A stretch of 39,688 nt of DNA from Xanthomonas cannabis pv. cannabis (GTDB lineage: Bacteria > Pseudomonadota > Gammaproteobacteria > Xanthomonadales > Xanthomonadaceae). Within the stretch, counting starts at the first letter, position 1. Each line of letters starts with the position of its first letter. Position numbers and translations under genes: made by a program. A model generated the notes under the pieces. It worked only from the letters and a program-made list of their open reading frames with translations. It was not told the DNA's origin and ran no database searches. Positions 38,359-39,688 of the stretch are shown in pieces. Location of the stretch: NCBI RefSeq assembly GCF_000802365.1, contig NZ_JSZE01000058.1, positions 1-39,688 on the forward strand, in the 5' to 3' direction.

Positions 38359-38795
38359 GGCCTGAGTGTGCGCGCTCGGCGGCCGCGCCGCAAAGTGGCT
38401 GGCGGTCGCCTGCGACGCCGTCGTGCCGCGGCATGGCAGCGTCACTGAAGGCGATGAGCTTGCCTGGCTGGGCACTGCCGCAGGTGCCCGGGTGCTGCTT
38501 GTGGCGGAACCCGGCCGCTCCAGGAGACCGCTCGTTGATCGATACCCGGCCGAGAGATCAGGGCCTGCCGCGCCGGGTCGTTACCGGGGACCTGCCGATC
38601 AGGCGCAGCTGGCTGGCTCCGTTGCATGCGGACACAGTCGCCGAAGACGGAAGAAAGGGTGTCGGGACCGAACACGGCGTGGTCAGGCCAGGGCCAAGCG
38701 CGTGCCTGATGCGGACCTGCATGGCAGCGAGCAGCAACCGCCAGGCGGGGGCGTTCCAGTGGATCATGACGCCGGCTTGTTCGGCCGGCGGTGGC
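38359..38795. other. 437-nt stretch without a recognised gene
   Basis: Lies between the end of tsaC and the start of the DUF4124 pair, all on the minus strand. A GCCGGC / GCCGGC inverted pair near 38770-38788, just past the tsaC stop, may be a weak terminator. I see no supported gene. The promoter of the DUF4124 pair should be in this stretch. Confidence 0.55.
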
Positions 38796-39359
38796 TCAGT
38801 CGCGCAGCACCTGGCCGGTCCGTGCGTCGCGGATCTGGGTGGGTTGCGCCTGCCCGCCGACATCGCCCGCCACCACGCCGTCGATGGTCGCCAGCAGGGC
38901 CGGGTCCAGGGCCTCGCGGCTGCGCGCGGGGGGCTCGCCTGCCAGGTTGGCGCTGGTGGATACCAGCGGGCCGCCCCAGGCCGCGCACAGCGCAGCCACC
39001 ACCGGATGCGCGCTGATGCGCACGGCCAGTCCGTCGTGCGTGCCGGTGACCCAGCGCGGCGCGCGGGACGTGACCGGCAGGATCCAGGTATGCGGGCCAG
39101 GCCAGCTGGCCAGCACCTCCTGCCGGCGCGCCGGCGCCAGCGCATCGAGATCGATCCAGTCGTACAGCCGCTCGATGGCCGACGCCACCACGATCACGCC
39201 CTTGTCGACGGGGCGCCGCTTGATCTCCAGCAACCGCAGCACCGCCGCTTCCTGTGCCGGATCGCAGCCCAGGCCCCAGACCGCTTCGGTCGGGTAGGCG
39301 ATCACGCCGCCCCGTTGCAGGGTAGCGACCGCGCTGTCCGGGCTCAGCGTGTGGTCCAT
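38796..39359 (-). CDS. tsaC: Threonylcarbamoyl-AMP synthase (Sua5/YrdC family)
   Basis: Makes threonylcarbamoyl-AMP from threonine, bicarbonate and ATP, the first step of t6A37 tRNA modification. It has 187 residues, the short TsaC form without the Sua5 C-terminal domain. GGVIAYPTEAVWGLGCDP, LEIKRRPVDKG and PLVSTSANLAGEPPA are the family motifs of the ATP and threonylcarbamate pocket. The start is 8 nt after the topA stop, so it is co-transcribed with topA. Confidence 0.95.
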   Translation of the reverse strand: MDHTLSPDSAVATLQRGGVIAYPTEAVWGLGCDPAQEAAVLRLLEIKRRPVDKGVIVVASAIERLYDWIDLDALAPARRQEVLASWPGPHTWILPVTSRAPRWVTGTHDGLAVRISAHPVVAALCAAWGGPLVSTSANLAGEPPARSREALDPALLATIDGVVAGDVGGQAQPTQIRDARTGQVLRD

Positions 39360-39367
39360 GCGCTGCC

Positions 39368-39688
39368 TCAGCCTGCCGCCTTGCTCACGGTTTTCTTGAC
39401 CACGCGCTTGGCCGCCTTCTTGGTGGCGGTCTTCTTGGCCGGCGCTTTCTTCGCTGCCGTCTTGGTGGCGGTTTTCTTGACCGTGGTCTTCTTGGCAGCG
39501 TCCTTCGCTTCCTTGGCCGAATCCTTGACCGCATTCTTCTTCAGCGTGGCCTTCTTGGCGCCAAAGCCCTTGCGCACCGGCTTGCCGGTATCGGCCAGCA
39601 GTTGCTGCACCTCGGCGAGCGTCAACGACGACGGCTCGCGCTCCTTCGGGATCTTCCCATTGAGCTTGCCATCGCTGATGTACGGGCC
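39368..39688 (-). CDS. topA: DNA topoisomerase I, C-terminal end only
   Basis: The last 106 codons; the N-terminus lies beyond the right edge. The stretch GPYISDGKLNGKIPKEREPS followed by LTLAEVQQLLADTGKPVRKG is the repeated C-terminal domain found at the end of many bacterial topoisomerase I proteins. After that the protein ends in about 60 residues almost only of Lys, Ala, Thr and Val (KKTTVKKTATKTAAKKAPAK and so on), a histone-H1-like basic tail that may bind DNA non-specifically. It runs toward tsaC. Confidence 0.85.
   Translation of the reverse strand, partial: GPYISDGKLNGKIPKEREPSSLTLAEVQQLLADTGKPVRKGFGAKKATLKKNAVKDSAKEAKDAAKKTTVKKTATKTAAKKAPAKKTATKKAAKRVVKKTVSKAAG

Noticed and set aside
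38366-39016. Plus-strand frame in the DUF4124-tsaC gap
   Set aside because: Runs antisense into tsaC, lacks a supported start and shows no family resemblance.

Overview
The window looks like a chromosomal segment of a Xanthomonas-type gammaproteobacterium. It is GC-rich throughout. The gene set is that of the Xanthomonadaceae: monomeric NADP isocitrate dehydrogenase next to aceK, a 573-residue RhlB with a basic tail, a Rho with a long Gln/Asn-rich N-terminus, and RpoH of 291 residues. There are GTAG-type extragenic palindromes of the kind known from Xanthomonas and Stenotrophomonas. Species cannot be settled from the window. Nearly all of it is core genome; I see no insertion sequence, prophage, CRISPR array, tRNA or rRNA.

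Layout. Positions 1-4355 (minus): an RND efflux operon, adaptor mdtA then an MdtB/MdtC-type permease that runs off the left edge, with a perfect palindrome in its upstream region. 4613-8073 (plus): an exported M20 amidohydrolase, queF, a cytoplasmic LysM protein and a lipoprotein ending at a strong terminator. 8312-13663: icd (monomeric), a small unknown gene with a VES repeat (minus), a LysR regulator and aceK, translationally coupled to the regulator. 13795-18114: the conserved rho-trxA / rhlB block, rhlB divergent from trxA-rho. 18191-22471: ftsE-ftsX-response regulator-ung, tightly overlapping, followed by rpoH with a candidate sigma-E promoter. 22597-24554 (minus): a TRIC-family channel and NADH dehydrogenase II. 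24673-26710 (plus): a Coa1-like membrane protein, a NYN-LOTUS protein and a glutathione transferase, followed by two REP doublets.

27094-29316 (minus) is priA. Its upstream region holds two perfect DnaA boxes arranged as a palindrome. 29776-31363 (plus) is a sigma-factor-like membrane protein overlapping a DUF3106 gene, beside a decayed DUF3667-like gene. 32029-36554: a MATE exporter, sppA, a small lipoprotein (minus) and a short-chain dehydrogenase. 36926-38358 (minus): two overlapping DUF4124 genes, the second with a degenerate in-frame duplication of its C-terminus past its stop. 38796-39688 (minus): tsaC and the C-terminal end of topA.

No complete new defence or mobile system is visible. 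The most unusual items are the membrane-anchored sigma-like protein with DUF3106, the DnaA-box palindrome at priA, AceK next to a monomeric (not dimeric) isocitrate dehydrogenase, and a two-receiver regulator whose first receiver lacks its phosphoacceptor Asp inside the ftsEX-rpoH neighbourhood.
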